From Candidatus Nitrotoga sp. CP45 (GTDB taxonomy: Bacteria; Bacteroidota; Bacteroidia; Flavobacteriales; Flavobacteriaceae), in the NCBI GenBank assembly GCA_943329165.2, contig CALQCV020000009.1:1-19574 (forward strand): DNA of 19,574 bases, read 5' to 3'. The position numbers and the translations under genes were made by a program. Shown in pieces: positions 1 through 8,026 of the stretch. The stretch's first letter is position 1. Every line of letters begins with the position of its first letter. The notes under the pieces are model-generated. The model had not been told where the DNA came from and ran no database searches. It was given only the letters and a program-made list of their open reading frames with translations.

Positions 1-726
1 AGTTTTATGTTAGAGAATTTGAATAAACCGGTTGTGTTTACGGGTTCGCAATTACCAATCGGTGACTTGAGAACTGACGCCAAAGAAAATCTGATTACGG
101 CAATTCAAATTGCATCGTTACAGCAAAAAGGAAAATCAGTAATTCATGAAGTGTGTTTGTATTTTGAATACAAATTATACCGCGGAAACCGAACCACCAA
201 AATAAATGCGGAACATTTCAACGCTTTTGCTTCTCCAAATTATCAGCAGTTAGCAGAATCAGGTGTTCATTTGACTGTTCATTCTAATTTAATTTTGCCA
301 AAGCAATCTGCTAAAAAATTAGTGATTCATAAAAATATGGATGGTAATGTGGTGATTGTAAAAATGTTTCCGGGTATAAACGAATCGGTTTTGTCTGCCA
401 TAATTGCTATTCCAAATTTGAAAGGGATAATACTAGAAACCTATGGTTCAGGCAATGCGCCAACAGAAGAGTGGTTTATACAAACTTTGAAAAAAGCAAT
501 TAAAAATGGTCTATACATCATCAATGTTACCCAATGTTCTGGTGGAAGTGTCAATATGGGGCAATATGAAACCAGTTCGCAGTTAAAAAAAATTGGCGTA
601 ATTTCCGGGAAAGATATTACTACTGAAGCAGCGATTACAAAATTGATGTACATGTTGGGACAAAATGTAGCTCCGGCTGTTTTTAAAACTATTTTCGAAA
701 CATCCCTTCGAGGCGAAATGCGGTAA
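1..726 (+). CDS. ansA: Type I L-asparaginase, C-terminal part (5' end outside window)
   Basis: Hydrolyses L-asparagine to aspartate and ammonia in the cytoplasm. The frame is open from base 1 and the first ATG, at 7, is internal: in the family the segment MLENLNKPVVFTGSQLP follows the catalytic HGTDT region, which must lie just upstream of the window. Visible family features are TGSQLP with the nearby RTDAKENL (residues about 15-32 of the visible part) and the later ETYGSGNAP motif (about residue 146), which match cytoplasmic type I enzymes such as E. coli AnsA. Roughly 100 residues seem to be missing compared with the usual length near 340. It ends in TAATAA and is followed by a tRNA gene on the same strand. 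Assignment to the asparaginase family is secure; substrate preference cannot be judged from the fragment. Confidence 0.93.
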   Translation, partial: SFMLENLNKPVVFTGSQLPIGDLRTDAKENLITAIQIASLQQKGKSVIHEVCLYFEYKLYRGNRTTKINAEHFNAFASPNYQQLAESGVHLTVHSNLILPKQSAKKLVIHKNMDGNVVIVKMFPGINESVLSAIIAIPNLKGIILETYGSGNAPTEEWFIQTLKKAIKNGLYIINVTQCSGGSVNMGQYETSSQLKKIGVISGKDITTEAAITKLMYMLGQNVAPAVFKTIFETSLRGEMR

Positions 727-743
727 TAAATTAGTAAACTAAC

Positions 744-774
744 TTTTTTTACTGAAAAAAAATATTGTTATTTG
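744..774 (+). promoter_or_regulatory. Candidate promoter of tRNA-Ser
   Basis: A GTTATTTG box at 767-774 resembles the Bacteroidetes -7 element TAnnTTTG. A T-rich stretch at 744-747 lies 19 nt upstream, at the -33 position. The box ends 9 nt before the tRNA, as expected for a start close to the mature 5' end. The match is imperfect, so this is inference. Confidence 0.4.
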
Positions 775-783
775 CATATCAAT

Positions 784-870
784 AGAGAGGTGTCCGAGTG
801 GTTGAAGGAGCAAGCCTGGAAAGTTTGTATATGGGTAACTGTATCGTGGGTTCGAATCCCATCCTCTCTG
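784..870 (+). tRNA. tRNA-Ser (anticodon GGA)
   Basis: This is a class II tRNA with a long variable arm, folded by hand. The acceptor stem AGAGAGG (784-790) pairs with CCTCTCT (863-869), with discriminator G at 870. The anticodon loop is CTGGAAA, giving anticodon GGA, which reads UCC and UCU. The variable arm ATATG...TGTAT uses G-U pairs. The T arm pairs GTGGG (846-850) with CCCAT (858-862) around TTCGAAT. The CCA end is not fully encoded, since CAA follows the discriminator. Confidence 0.96.
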
Positions 871-895
871 CAAATTACTTCCCTAAAATAGTGGT

Positions 896-1612
896 ATGCG
901 AAACAGTCTTCTCATCATAACATTTTTCACTACGCTTAGCATTTTTGCTCAGGAAACTGAAGTCAAGAAAGAGGTTAAGGATGAAATCGATTTTGATGCC
1001 GTTGATTCGTTATATCGTGAAGATCAGTTTTATTTAAACATTACTTATAACGCTTTACAGAAGCGCACGGATGGAATTGCGCAAAACAAACTTTCTCCGG
1101 GAATTGCATTTGGGTTTTTGAGAGATATGCCAATAAATAAAAAACGAACTCTTTCTGTAGCTGCAGGGCTGGGCTATTCGTTGGCAATTTACAATCAAAA
1201 TTTAGGAATTTCTGAAACAAATGGAACATACACCTATCAGGTTTTGGATTCGGACATTTCATTTACTAAAAACAAATTGTCCCTACACTATATCGATTTG
1301 CCTATAGAATTTAGGTGGCGAAACTCAACTCCTGAAAGTCATATTTTTTGGCGTGTTCATTCGGGTGTAAAATTGAGTTATCTTTTTTATGACCAATACA
1401 AATCGGTTTCGTCAAACGGAATAGTTACCCTATCTAACAATAAGGATTTAAATCAATTTCAATATGGAGTTTATCTAACTGTTGGCTGGAATACCTGGAA
1501 TTTCTCGGCCTATTATGGACTAAATCCGTTGTTTAAATCTTCTGCCAAAATAGACAATCAATCGATTATTATGAATACAATCAATTTCGGTCTGATGTTC
1601 TATATTCTATAA
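896..1612 (+). CDS. Outer-membrane beta-barrel protein, porin/PorT-like family
   Basis: A 238-residue protein with an N-terminal signal peptide (MRNSLLIITFFTTLSIFAQ, residues 1-19, cleavage probably after AQ). A short acidic stretch follows (EVKKEVKDEIDFDAVD), then alternating hydrophobic and polar segments typical of an 8-10 stranded outer-membrane barrel of the OMP_b-brl_2 type. The segment HYIDLPIEFRWR (about residues 131-142) resembles the YxxIPLxxR strand common in Bacteroidetes PorT-like barrels. I cannot assign it to the type IX secretion protein PorT itself; the function is unknown. The gene starts only 25 nt after the tRNA-Ser with no recognisable promoter between them, so it may be read through from the tRNA transcript. 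Its stop overlaps by 6 nt the stop of the convergent gene on -. Confidence 0.75.
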   Translation: MRNSLLIITFFTTLSIFAQETEVKKEVKDEIDFDAVDSLYREDQFYLNITYNALQKRTDGIAQNKLSPGIAFGFLRDMPINKKRTLSVAAGLGYSLAIYNQNLGISETNGTYTYQVLDSDISFTKNKLSLHYIDLPIEFRWRNSTPESHIFWRVHSGVKLSYLFYDQYKSVSSNGIVTLSNNKDLNQFQYGVYLTVGWNTWNFSAYYGLNPLFKSSAKIDNQSIIMNTINFGLMFYIL

Positions 1613-2212
1613 CCAAAAATAGAGTAAAATACTTTGTGGAATTGTACCACACAAAAAACCAACTAACAATTCTTTATTCGAATGCGCTTTCATGACCAAG
1701 CGCGAAGAAGCAACAAGACCATTCATCAATACAAAAAAAGTAACCGTATTGATGGTGTTAACTTGATTATGAATGCTCAAACCAATAATAAAAACGGTTA
1801 GCGAACTAATCCCAATCATGTGAATACTTGCTTTGAATTTGACATACAATAACAAAAATGCAAAAATAGTACTCAGCAAACCGCCAACAAAAAAGAAATA
1901 CAAGCTTGGGAAACGATCAATTGTTATACTTTTTTCTATCAAAACAGCAAACAGCATAATCTGCAATAATAAAGGAATTTTACGTTGCGATATATCCGTA
2001 AGCATAACACTTTCTATTTTCCCGAAAGTTTTTAGTAGATAAAAAAACGCAATTGGCAAAAGGAAAGTTATTATGATTATTTGCAAAAAAAGAATCAAAT
2101 ATTGTGGTAAAGTGAAATATTTTTCTTCAAGCAAAGCGTAAAAAAAAGTTCCTAAAAGCGGAATGAAAATAGGATGAAAGGCATACGAAAAAAAAGGAAG
2201 TATTTTTTTCAA
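1607..2212 (-). CDS. Integral membrane protein with degenerate PAP2-like motif; TTG start
   Basis: A 201-residue, strongly hydrophobic protein with about six membrane segments (near residues 8-27, 35-60, 80-92, 102-124, 132-148, 155-168 and a C-terminal one). It begins with TTG at 2212. No in-frame ATG lies close upstream, and a perfect -7 box (TATATTTG) lies about 20 nt upstream, so the TTG is the likely start. Two patches recall the PAP2 lipid phosphatase/acid phosphatase family: KASIHM (residues 127-132), in place of PSGH, and SRLVMKAHSNKE (170-181), which fits SRx5Hx3D with Glu for Asp. A full KxxxxxxRP motif is not evident. It may therefore be an inactive or divergent relative. The gene lies downstream of rpoN but appears to have its own promoter. 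Confidence 0.7.
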   Translation of the reverse strand: MKKILPFFSYAFHPIFIPLLGTFFYALLEEKYFTLPQYLILFLQIIIITFLLPIAFFYLLKTFGKIESVMLTDISQRKIPLLLQIMLFAVLIEKSITIDRFPSLYFFFVGGLLSTIFAFLLLYVKFKASIHMIGISSLTVFIIGLSIHNQVNTINTVTFFVLMNGLVASSRLVMKAHSNKELLVGFLCGTIPQSILLYFWL

Positions 2213-2232
2213 GGTGTTTTTGTTGTTGAAAA

Positions 2233-2265
2233 CAAATATAGTGATTTGATGTTTTGAGGAGCCAA
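2233..2265 (-). promoter_or_regulatory. Promoter of the PAP2-like membrane gene
   Basis: The - strand reads TATATTTG at 2240-2233, a perfect TAnnTTTG -7 box, with TTGG (2265-2262) about 21 nt upstream as a -33 element. The -33 element lies in an 11-nt palindrome, GCCAATTTGGC (2261-2271). Transcription would start near 2225, just before the TTG start codon at 2212. Confidence 0.55.
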
Positions 2266-2294
2266 TTTGGCACTTTAAGTTGAAGAGTTTTAAA

Positions 2295-2367
2295 AAATCC
2301 TAAATCTTAATTTATTCCGCTTCGCTCCATACAGTCGCGCTTTGCGCTCGTGTCCCAATTCCTTAAT
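2295..2367. repeat. Degenerate heptamer array with GC-rich core, 3' of rpoN
   Basis: Plus-strand heptamers run AAATCCT (2295-2301), AAATCTT (2302-2308), AATTTAT (2309-2315). A GC-rich block of about 37 nt (2316-2352) interrupts the array and contains GCGCTTTGCGC, a small hairpin. The array resumes as CCC plus AATTCCT (2357-2363) and runs up to the rpoN stop codon. The 15 nt at 2353-2367 are identical to 17513-17527 at the ftsX stop. Confidence 0.7.
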
Positions 2368-3840
2368 CTATATCTTTTTCCTCATTCTCGCTACAGGAAT
2401 ATCAAGCAAGTCTCTGTATTTAGCAATGGTTCTTCGGGCAATTGGATAGCCTTTTTCTTTTAGAATTTCGGCCAGTTGATCATCAGGTAAAGGCTTGTTT
2501 TTGTCTTCTTCTTCAATAATGTTTTTCAGAATATTTTTGATTTCCAAGGTAGAGACATCTTCTCCTTGATCGTTTTTCATTGATTCTGAAAAATATTCTT
2601 TTATCAGTTTGGTGCCATAAGGAGTATCGACATATTTACTATTCGCCACACGCGAAACCGTAGAAATATCAAGCCCAACCATATCGGCGATGTCTTTCAA
2701 AATCATTGGTCTTAATTTGGTTTCTTCGCCATCAAGGAAATATTCCTGCTGGAAATGCATAATCGCATTCATCGTCACAAAAAGCGTTTCCTGACGTTGT
2801 CGAATCGCATCGATAAACCATTTGGCTGAATCCAATTTTTGCTTGATAAACTGCACGGCATCTTTTTGCGAATGCGATTTGTCTTTGGAGACTTTATAGG
2901 TTTGTAGCATCTCCTGATAATCTTTGGAAACATGCAAGGTTGGAGCATTCCTGCCGTTCAACGTAAGTTCTAATTCGCCATCAATAATTCGGATAGCAAA
3001 ATCGGGAACAATTTGTTCTACCGTTCGGCTGTTGCTATCAAAAGCACCACCTGGTTTTGGATTTAATTTTTCAATTTCTTCAATCGCCTTTTTAAGTTGC
3101 TCTTTCGAAATTTCGTAAGTTACTTGGAGTTTTTCGTAATGCTTTTTGGTAAAAGCATCAAAATTATTCTCTATAATATTGATTGCTAAATCAACATATT
3201 CTGTTGGCGTTTTATGTCGGAGTTGCAGTAACAAACACTCGTGCAAATCTCGTGCACCAACACCAGAAGGCTCCAAATCATGTATAATATGCAGAATTTT
3301 TTCAACGGTTTTTTCATCCGTATAAACACCTTGGGTAAACGCCATATCGTCTACAATATCCCGAACATCTCTGCGCAAATAACCATCATCATCAATACTT
3401 CCAACTAAAAACTCAGCAATATCGCGCTGTTCATCATTTAAGATAAAAGTATTTAACTGATTGATTAAGTCTTGGTGAAAACTAGTTGATGCAGCAAATG
3501 GCATTTGACGGTCCTCATTATCGTCACTATAATTGTTCGCCTGCAATTTATAATCAGGCGTTTCGTCGTTGCTTAAATATTCGTCAATGTTGATTTCTTC
3601 CGTCTCAATATTATCGTTACCTTCATAATCTTCATAATCATCGTCATTGTTGTCAAACTCATCTTTCTCATACAATTCATCATCTTCTTCTTTACCACTT
3701 TCCAATGCCGGATTTTCAACCATTTCCTCCTTGAGTCGTTGTTCAAATGCTTGTGTAGGCAATTGTATCAACTTCATCAACTGTATTTGTTGAGGAGATA
3801 GTTTTTGTGATAATTTTAGATTTAGGAACTGCTTAAGCAT
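2368..3840 (-). CDS. rpoN: RNA polymerase sigma-54 factor
   Basis: The alternative sigma factor that directs RNA polymerase to -24/-12 promoters and needs an AAA+ activator to open them. The 490 residues contain the three family regions. Region I is residues 1-50 (LKLSQKLSPQQIQLMKLIQL then ENPALE), the activator-responsive part. Region II, about 51-110, is very acidic (many D/E, with NNDDDYEDYE). Region III has core-binding repeats, a helix-turn-helix near VGLDISTVSRVANSKYV, and the RpoN box ARRTIAKYR at 468-476, which reads the -24 element. The ATG at 3840 begins the conserved N terminus directly. It lies 86 nt downstream of asnS, and the gap is filled by an octamer repeat. No enhancer-binding activator is encoded in the window. 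Confidence 0.97.
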   Translation of the reverse strand: MLKQFLNLKLSQKLSPQQIQLMKLIQLPTQAFEQRLKEEMVENPALESGKEEDDELYEKDEFDNNDDDYEDYEGNDNIETEEINIDEYLSNDETPDYKLQANNYSDDNEDRQMPFAASTSFHQDLINQLNTFILNDEQRDIAEFLVGSIDDDGYLRRDVRDIVDDMAFTQGVYTDEKTVEKILHIIHDLEPSGVGARDLHECLLLQLRHKTPTEYVDLAINIIENNFDAFTKKHYEKLQVTYEISKEQLKKAIEEIEKLNPKPGGAFDSNSRTVEQIVPDFAIRIIDGELELTLNGRNAPTLHVSKDYQEMLQTYKVSKDKSHSQKDAVQFIKQKLDSAKWFIDAIRQRQETLFVTMNAIMHFQQEYFLDGEETKLRPMILKDIADMVGLDISTVSRVANSKYVDTPYGTKLIKEYFSESMKNDQGEDVSTLEIKNILKNIIEEEDKNKPLPDDQLAEILKEKGYPIARRTIAKYRDLLDIPVARMRKKI

Positions 3841-3848
3841 ATGTTTAT

Positions 3849-3922
3849 TTGGTTATGCGGTTATTTGGTTATTCGGTTATGTAAAAATACAAATAACCAA
3901 ATCCACAAATAACCAAATCCAC
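3849..3922. repeat. Opposed octamer arrays between asnS and rpoN
   Basis: Plus strand: four octamers run TTGGTTAT, GCGGTTAT, TTGGTTAT, TCGGTTAT (3849-3880). A 10-nt spacer follows (3881-3890), then two exact tandem copies of the 16-mer AAATAACCAAATCCAC (3891-3906 and 3907-3922). The second array is the reverse complement of the first in its core (ATTTGGTTATT against AATAACCAAAT, 11 bp), so the gap can fold into alternative hairpins. It starts 4 nt after the asnS stop and ends 8 nt before the rpoN ATG. Confidence 0.85.
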
Positions 3923-3926
3923 TTTT

Positions 3927-5360
3927 TTAAAATTCTGCGTTTTGTGGCGTTCTTGGGAATGGAATTACGTCGCGGATGTTTGTCATTCCTGTTACGAATA
4001 ATACCAATCTTTCAAATCCTAATCCGAAACCTGAATGCACTGCGGAGCCAAATCGTCGGGTATCTAAATACCACCAAAGTTCTTCTTCGTCAATTCCTAA
4101 TGCTTTCATTTTTTCAACTAGAACATCGTAACGTTCTTCTCTTTGCGAACCGCCAACGATTTCTCCAATTCCTGGGAAAAGAATATCCATCGCACGAACG
4201 GTTTTCCCGTCTTCATTCAAACGCATATAAAATGCTTTGATGTTGGCTGGATAATCAAACAAAATCACCGGACATTTAAAATGTTTTTCAACTAAATATC
4301 GTTCGTGTTCACTTTGTAAATCAGCGCCCCATTCGTTGATGATATAGCTGAATTTTTTCTTTTTATTCGGAGTAGAATCTCTTAAAATATCAATAGCTTC
4401 GGTATAAGAAACACGTTTGAAATTGGTTGACAAAACGAAGTTTAATTTTTCTATCAAACTCATTTCGCTTCTTTCAGTTTGTGGTTTTTGTTTTTCTTCT
4501 TCAGCTAAACGACCTTCCAAAAACTTCAAATCGTCCTGACATTTATCCATCGTATATTTAATTACGTATTGAATAAATTCTTCCGCCAAATCCATATTGT
4601 CATTCAAATCATTAAAAGCCACTTCCGGCTCAATCATCCAGAATTCCGCCAAGTGACGAGAAGTATTTGAATTTTCTGCACGGAAAGTAGGTCCAAAAGT
4701 ATAAATTTGACCCAATGCCATGGCGAATGTTTCACCTTCCAACTGACCAGAAACTGTTAAGTTTGTATGCTTTCCGAAGAAATCTTTTTTGTAATCAATG
4801 TTTCCATCTTCATTTTTTGGCAAATTGTCCAATGGTAATGACGTTACTTGAAACATTTCGCCGGCACCTTCAGCATCAGCACCTGTAATTACCGGCGTAT
4901 TCACATACACAAAACCTTTTTCCTGAAAATAGTTATGCACCGCAAAAGCCAAAACCGAACGAACTCTCATAATGGCTCCGAAAGCATTAGTTCTAACTCT
5001 TAAGTGTGCATTTTCACGTAAGAACTCTAACGAATGTTTTTTTGGTTGCATTGGGAATTTCTCGGCATCAGAATCACCTAAAATTTCTAATTTAGAAACT
5101 TGAATTTCATATTTCTGACCAGCGCCTTTACTTTCTACCAATGCTCCGGTAACCGAAACAGCAGCTCCAGTTGTAATTCTTTTCAATGTTTCTTCAGGCG
5201 TGTTTTCAAAATCAACAACACATTGAATATTATTAATAGTCGAACCATCGTTCAACGCGATAAATTGATTGTTTCTAAAAGTTCTAACCCAACCTTTTGC
5301 ATTTACTTCTGAAATCGTAGTTTCACTGTTTAGTAAGCTTTTAACTTTTGTATGTTTCAT
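3927..5360 (-). CDS. asnS: Asparaginyl-tRNA synthetase
   Basis: A class IIb aminoacyl-tRNA synthetase that charges tRNA-Asn in the cytoplasm. The 477 residues are full length. The N-terminal OB-fold anticodon-binding domain covers about residues 15-100 ([18 protein letters not shown]). The catalytic core starts near 118. Motif 2 begins [15 protein letters not shown] (226-240). Motif 3 is [13 protein letters not shown] (446-458), whose Arg contacts ATP, and the end [12 protein letters not shown] is typical of AsnRS. The ATG at 5360 begins the conserved N terminus. A perfect TATATTTG box lies about 50 nt upstream, so the gene is probably transcribed separately from the transporter before it and possibly together with rpoN. 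Confidence 0.97.
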   Translation of the reverse strand: MKHTKVKSLLNSETTISEVNAKGWVRTFRNNQFIALNDGSTINNIQCVVDFENTPEETLKRITTGAAVSVTGALVESKGAGQKYEIQVSKLEILGDSDAEKFPMQPKKHSLEFLRENAHLRVRTNAFGAIMRVRSVLAFAVHNYFQEKGFVYVNTPVITGADAEGAGEMFQVTSLPLDNLPKNEDGNIDYKKDFFGKHTNLTVSGQLEGETFAMALGQIYTFGPTFRAENSNTSRHLAEFWMIEPEVAFNDLNDNMDLAEEFIQYVIKYTMDKCQDDLKFLEGRLAEEEKQKPQTERSEMSLIEKLNFVLSTNFKRVSYTEAIDILRDSTPNKKKKFSYIINEWGADLQSEHERYLVEKHFKCPVILFDYPANIKAFYMRLNEDGKTVRAMDILFPGIGEIVGGSQREERYDVLVEKMKALGIDEEELWWYLDTRRFGSAVHSGFGLGFERLVLFVTGMTNIRDVIPFPRTPQNAEF

Positions 5361-5409
5361 TTAAATATCAGATATTAAATTTTAAATAGTAGACGTTATA
5401 ATCTAAACG

Positions 5410-5417
5410 CAAATATA
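5410..5417 (-). promoter_or_regulatory. -7 box of asnS promoter
   Basis: The - strand reads TATATTTGCG here, an exact match to the Bacteroidetes -7 consensus TAnnTTTG. No good -33 TTTG is visible at the right distance. The -33 position would fall in the last codons of the upstream transporter gene. The predicted leader is about 40 nt and contains the near-palindrome AATATCAGATATT at 5364-5376, next to the ATG. Confidence 0.5.
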
Positions 5418-5419
5418 AT

Positions 5420-7840
5420 TTATTTATTGTTCATTTCCAGTTCGTCAATATCCTCATCGGTGTGTTCCAAAATATCGATTGTTGGTTCGGGCAAATCTTG
5501 TTGATTAGCCAATCTTTTGTTTAAGGTCAGAACCAATGAAGGCAGCAAAACCAAATTAGACAACATTCCGAAAAATAAGGTTATAGCAACTAATCCGCCT
5601 AAAGCAACCGTTCCGCCAAAACTCGACAACATAAATACCGAGAATCCGAAGAATAAAATAATTGAAGTATAGAACATGCTGATTCCGGCATCGTCAAACG
5701 TGGCAAAAACTGATTTTTTGATTTTCCAGTCATTTCGTGATAACTCTAGTCGATATTGTGCCAAAAAACGCAAGGTGTCATCGACCGACATTCCGAAAGC
5801 AATGCCGAAAACTAGCAAGGTTGATGGTTTTAAAGGAATGCCCAAAAACCCCATCAATCCAGCGGTCATTAATAACGGTAGAAGATTTGGAATTATCGAA
5901 ACCAAAACCATCTTGAACGATCGGAACATAACGGCAACCAATCCTCCGGTTAAGAAAAAAGCAAATAACAATGACGACAGTAAATTGTCTAATAAATAGT
6001 TAGTTCCTTTCTGAAATACCGATGCTTTCCCCGTTATGATAACTTCATATCTTGGCTCAGGGAATAATATATTCACTTTGTTCCGAATGTGCGCTTCAAT
6101 AGCTTCCATTCGTTCGCCGTTTTCGTCTTTGATAAATGTTGTCATTCTCGCGACACTTCCATCTGCAGTAATATAACTTTTCAGTTGATTGTCTTTGTCG
6201 TTTTTCAGCGAATTTTTGATATACGGCAACAGGAATATTTCTTCTTGTGATGATGGCAAGGTGTAAAAATCGGGATTTCCGTTATAATATGCCTGATTGA
6301 AACTTTTGGCAATATTTACGATGGACAACGGTTTTGAAAGCTCAGGAATATCGGTAATCGTATGTTCCAATTCTTCCATTTTTCTCAGATTGGAAAGCTT
6401 CATGGCGCCATTTTTTCTTTTGGTATCAATCATGATTTCCAAAGGGAGCACTCCGTCAAATTCCTTTTCGAAGAAACGGATATCATCAAAAAACGCTGTT
6501 TTTTTTGGCATGTCTTCCAATATACTTCCCGAAACCTTGATTTTGTATATGCCGACAATTCCAAAAACAAGCAAACAAACAGCTGTACTATAAACACCAA
6601 TCCGGTTGTATTTAACGGTATTTACAATCCATCTTAAAAACGAAGTCAAAGACTCCCGTTCTAAATGTCCGAGATGTCTCTGAATTGGAGGTGGTATATA
6701 ACTGAAGAAGACAGGAATAATAAGCAAGCTAAGTAAATAGATTGCCATAATATTGATAGTAGTCACTACGCCAAATTCTCTCAACAATATATTATTGGTT
6801 GCAATAAACGTAGCAAAACCAACTGCAGTTGTAATGTTGGTCATTAATGTTGCCGTTCCGGTTTTGGTAATTACACGCTGTAATGCTTTGGCCTTATTGG
6901 AATGTTTATGGTATTCCTGATGGTATTTATTGATAAAGAAAATACAATTCGGGATTCCGATTACGATAACCAATGTTGGGACTAAAGCAGTTAACACTGT
7001 AATCTCGTAACCCAATGCGCCAATGATCCCGAATGACCAGACGACACCAATAATCACAACAATAAGTGACGCCATTGTTGCTCTGAACGAACGGAAAAAG
7101 TAAAAGAAAATCAGAGAAGTGATTAGCAACGCGGCACCAATAAACAAGCCAATTTCATCGATAATGGTTTTGGCATTCAGCGTTCGGATATAAGGCATCC
7201 CCGAAGTATGTAATTCGATTCCGGTTGTTTTTTTAAATTTAGCAAGAGCGGGAATTAATTTGTTTAAAACGTATTCCTTTCGGGCTTTCGTATTGACAAT
7301 CTTTTTGTCTAAGTATATGGCAGAGCGTATTGCACCCGTTTTTTTGTTGAACAACAAACCTTCATAAAAAGGCAATTTGGTGAATAATTCTTTTTGAATC
7401 TGTTTTAAATAGAGTTCGTTCTGAATTTTGCTGTCATCCACCAATGGTTTTAATTCGAATTTTTCAAGCGAATCATTTTTGGTTAGTTTTTGCAGATTAT
7501 CCACTGAAACTAACAGACTCACTTCTTTGCTCGACTTGATAGTATTCATCAAATCGCGCCATTTACTATAAACTTTCGGAGTAAATAATTTTTTGTCTTT
7601 AGTCGCAATGACAATCAAATTGCCTTCTTCACCAAAATGACTCAGGAATTTGTCGTAATCTAAATTTACCTTGTCGTTTGCGGGAATTAAATTGGCTTCT
7701 GTTTGTGTAAATCGTATGTGTTTGAATTGCGTTATGAGCATTCCTGTAACGACAAGAATACCGAGTACAATAGCAATACGATTTCTTAAGATTATCCGAG
7801 CGATAAATTCCCAAAAACCAATACCTAACAACTTTTTCAT
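5420..7840 (-). CDS. MMPL/RND-family membrane transporter
   Basis: A large inner-membrane protein of the RND superfamily (MMPL type), probably driven by the proton gradient; the substrate is unknown. It has two repeats of one membrane helix, a large extracytoplasmic loop and five or six helices. Helix 1 is near residues 18-38 and the first loop runs to about 220. The helix bundle carries GYEITVLTALVPTLVIVIG and the second bundle carries GMSVDDTLRFLAQYRLE (about 683-699), with the paired Asp expected in the proton relay. The C terminus is acidic. The open frame extends to a TTG at 7861, but that TTG lies inside the best promoter box (TACCTTTG), so I use the ATG at 7840, giving 806 residues that begin MKKLLGIGFW. 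Similar Bacteroidetes proteins are annotated as efflux or hopanoid/lipid transporters; that is only an analogy. Confidence 0.87.
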   Translation of the reverse strand: MKKLLGIGFWEFIARIILRNRIAIVLGILVVTGMLITQFKHIRFTQTEANLIPANDKVNLDYDKFLSHFGEEGNLIVIATKDKKLFTPKVYSKWRDLMNTIKSSKEVSLLVSVDNLQKLTKNDSLEKFELKPLVDDSKIQNELYLKQIQKELFTKLPFYEGLLFNKKTGAIRSAIYLDKKIVNTKARKEYVLNKLIPALAKFKKTTGIELHTSGMPYIRTLNAKTIIDEIGLFIGAALLITSLIFFYFFRSFRATMASLIVVIIGVVWSFGIIGALGYEITVLTALVPTLVIVIGIPNCIFFINKYHQEYHKHSNKAKALQRVITKTGTATLMTNITTAVGFATFIATNNILLREFGVVTTINIMAIYLLSLLIIPVFFSYIPPPIQRHLGHLERESLTSFLRWIVNTVKYNRIGVYSTAVCLLVFGIVGIYKIKVSGSILEDMPKKTAFFDDIRFFEKEFDGVLPLEIMIDTKRKNGAMKLSNLRKMEELEHTITDIPELSKPLSIVNIAKSFNQAYYNGNPDFYTLPSSQEEIFLLPYIKNSLKNDKDNQLKSYITADGSVARMTTFIKDENGERMEAIEAHIRNKVNILFPEPRYEVIITGKASVFQKGTNYLLDNLLSSLLFAFFLTGGLVAVMFRSFKMVLVSIIPNLLPLLMTAGLMGFLGIPLKPSTLLVFGIAFGMSVDDTLRFLAQYRLELSRNDWKIKKSVFATFDDAGISMFYTSIILFFGFSVFMLSSFGGTVALGGLVAITLFFGMLSNLVLLPSLVLTLNKRLANQQDLPEPTIDILEHTDEDIDELEMNNK

Positions 7841-7858
7841 AAATCCTGAAATGGGTTG

Positions 7859-7866
7859 CAAAGGTA
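7859..7866 (-). promoter_or_regulatory. -7 box of the MMPL transporter gene
   Basis: The - strand reads TACCTTTG, an exact TAnnTTTG match, followed by CAACCC. It overlaps the TTG at 7861 and puts the transcription start near 7852, ahead of the ATG at 7840. No -33 TTTG is found at the ideal 19-nt spacing. Confidence 0.5.
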
Positions 7867-7992
7867 ATCAAAACGGCAAAAGAAGCAGTCGATTTGCATA
7901 AAGTTTTCGTTAATTTATGCGAGATTAACTGACTAATTTTAAATAAATTTTAATAGCATAAAAAAAACTAAAAAAAATCAGCTTGTTTTTAG

Positions 7993-8000
7993 CATCTTTG
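7993..8000 (+). promoter_or_regulatory. Possible -7 box of the cation/proton antiporter gene
   Basis: CATCTTTG differs from TAnnTTTG only at its first base and lies 27 nt before the ATG at 8027. The sequence upstream is extremely A-rich, with no clear -33 TTTG. This is a weak call. Confidence 0.3.
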
Positions 8001-8026
8001 TATACACAAGCAGCAACTATTTTTGG

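Noticed and set aside
731..750. Terminator after ansA (TTAG-TAAA-CTAA plus T run)
   Set aside because: The stem is only four AT-rich pairs. The T run is equally well explained as the -33 region of the tRNA promoter.
2261..2271. GCCAATTTGGC palindrome as an operator
   Set aside because: A single 11-nt palindrome in AT-rich DNA is not enough evidence. It is noted only as overlapping the promoter.
2368..3840. Search for an activator-dependent operon around rpoN
   Set aside because: No AAA+ enhancer-binding protein is encoded in the window, so no sigma-54 regulon can be proposed from it.
3849..3922. Possible CRISPR array
   Set aside because: Units of 8-16 nt have no unique spacers of 25-40 nt, and no cas genes are nearby.
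5364..5376. AATATCAGATATT near-palindrome in the asnS leader as a regulator site
   Set aside because: Such AT-rich palindromes are expected by chance, and no cognate regulator or second copy is seen.
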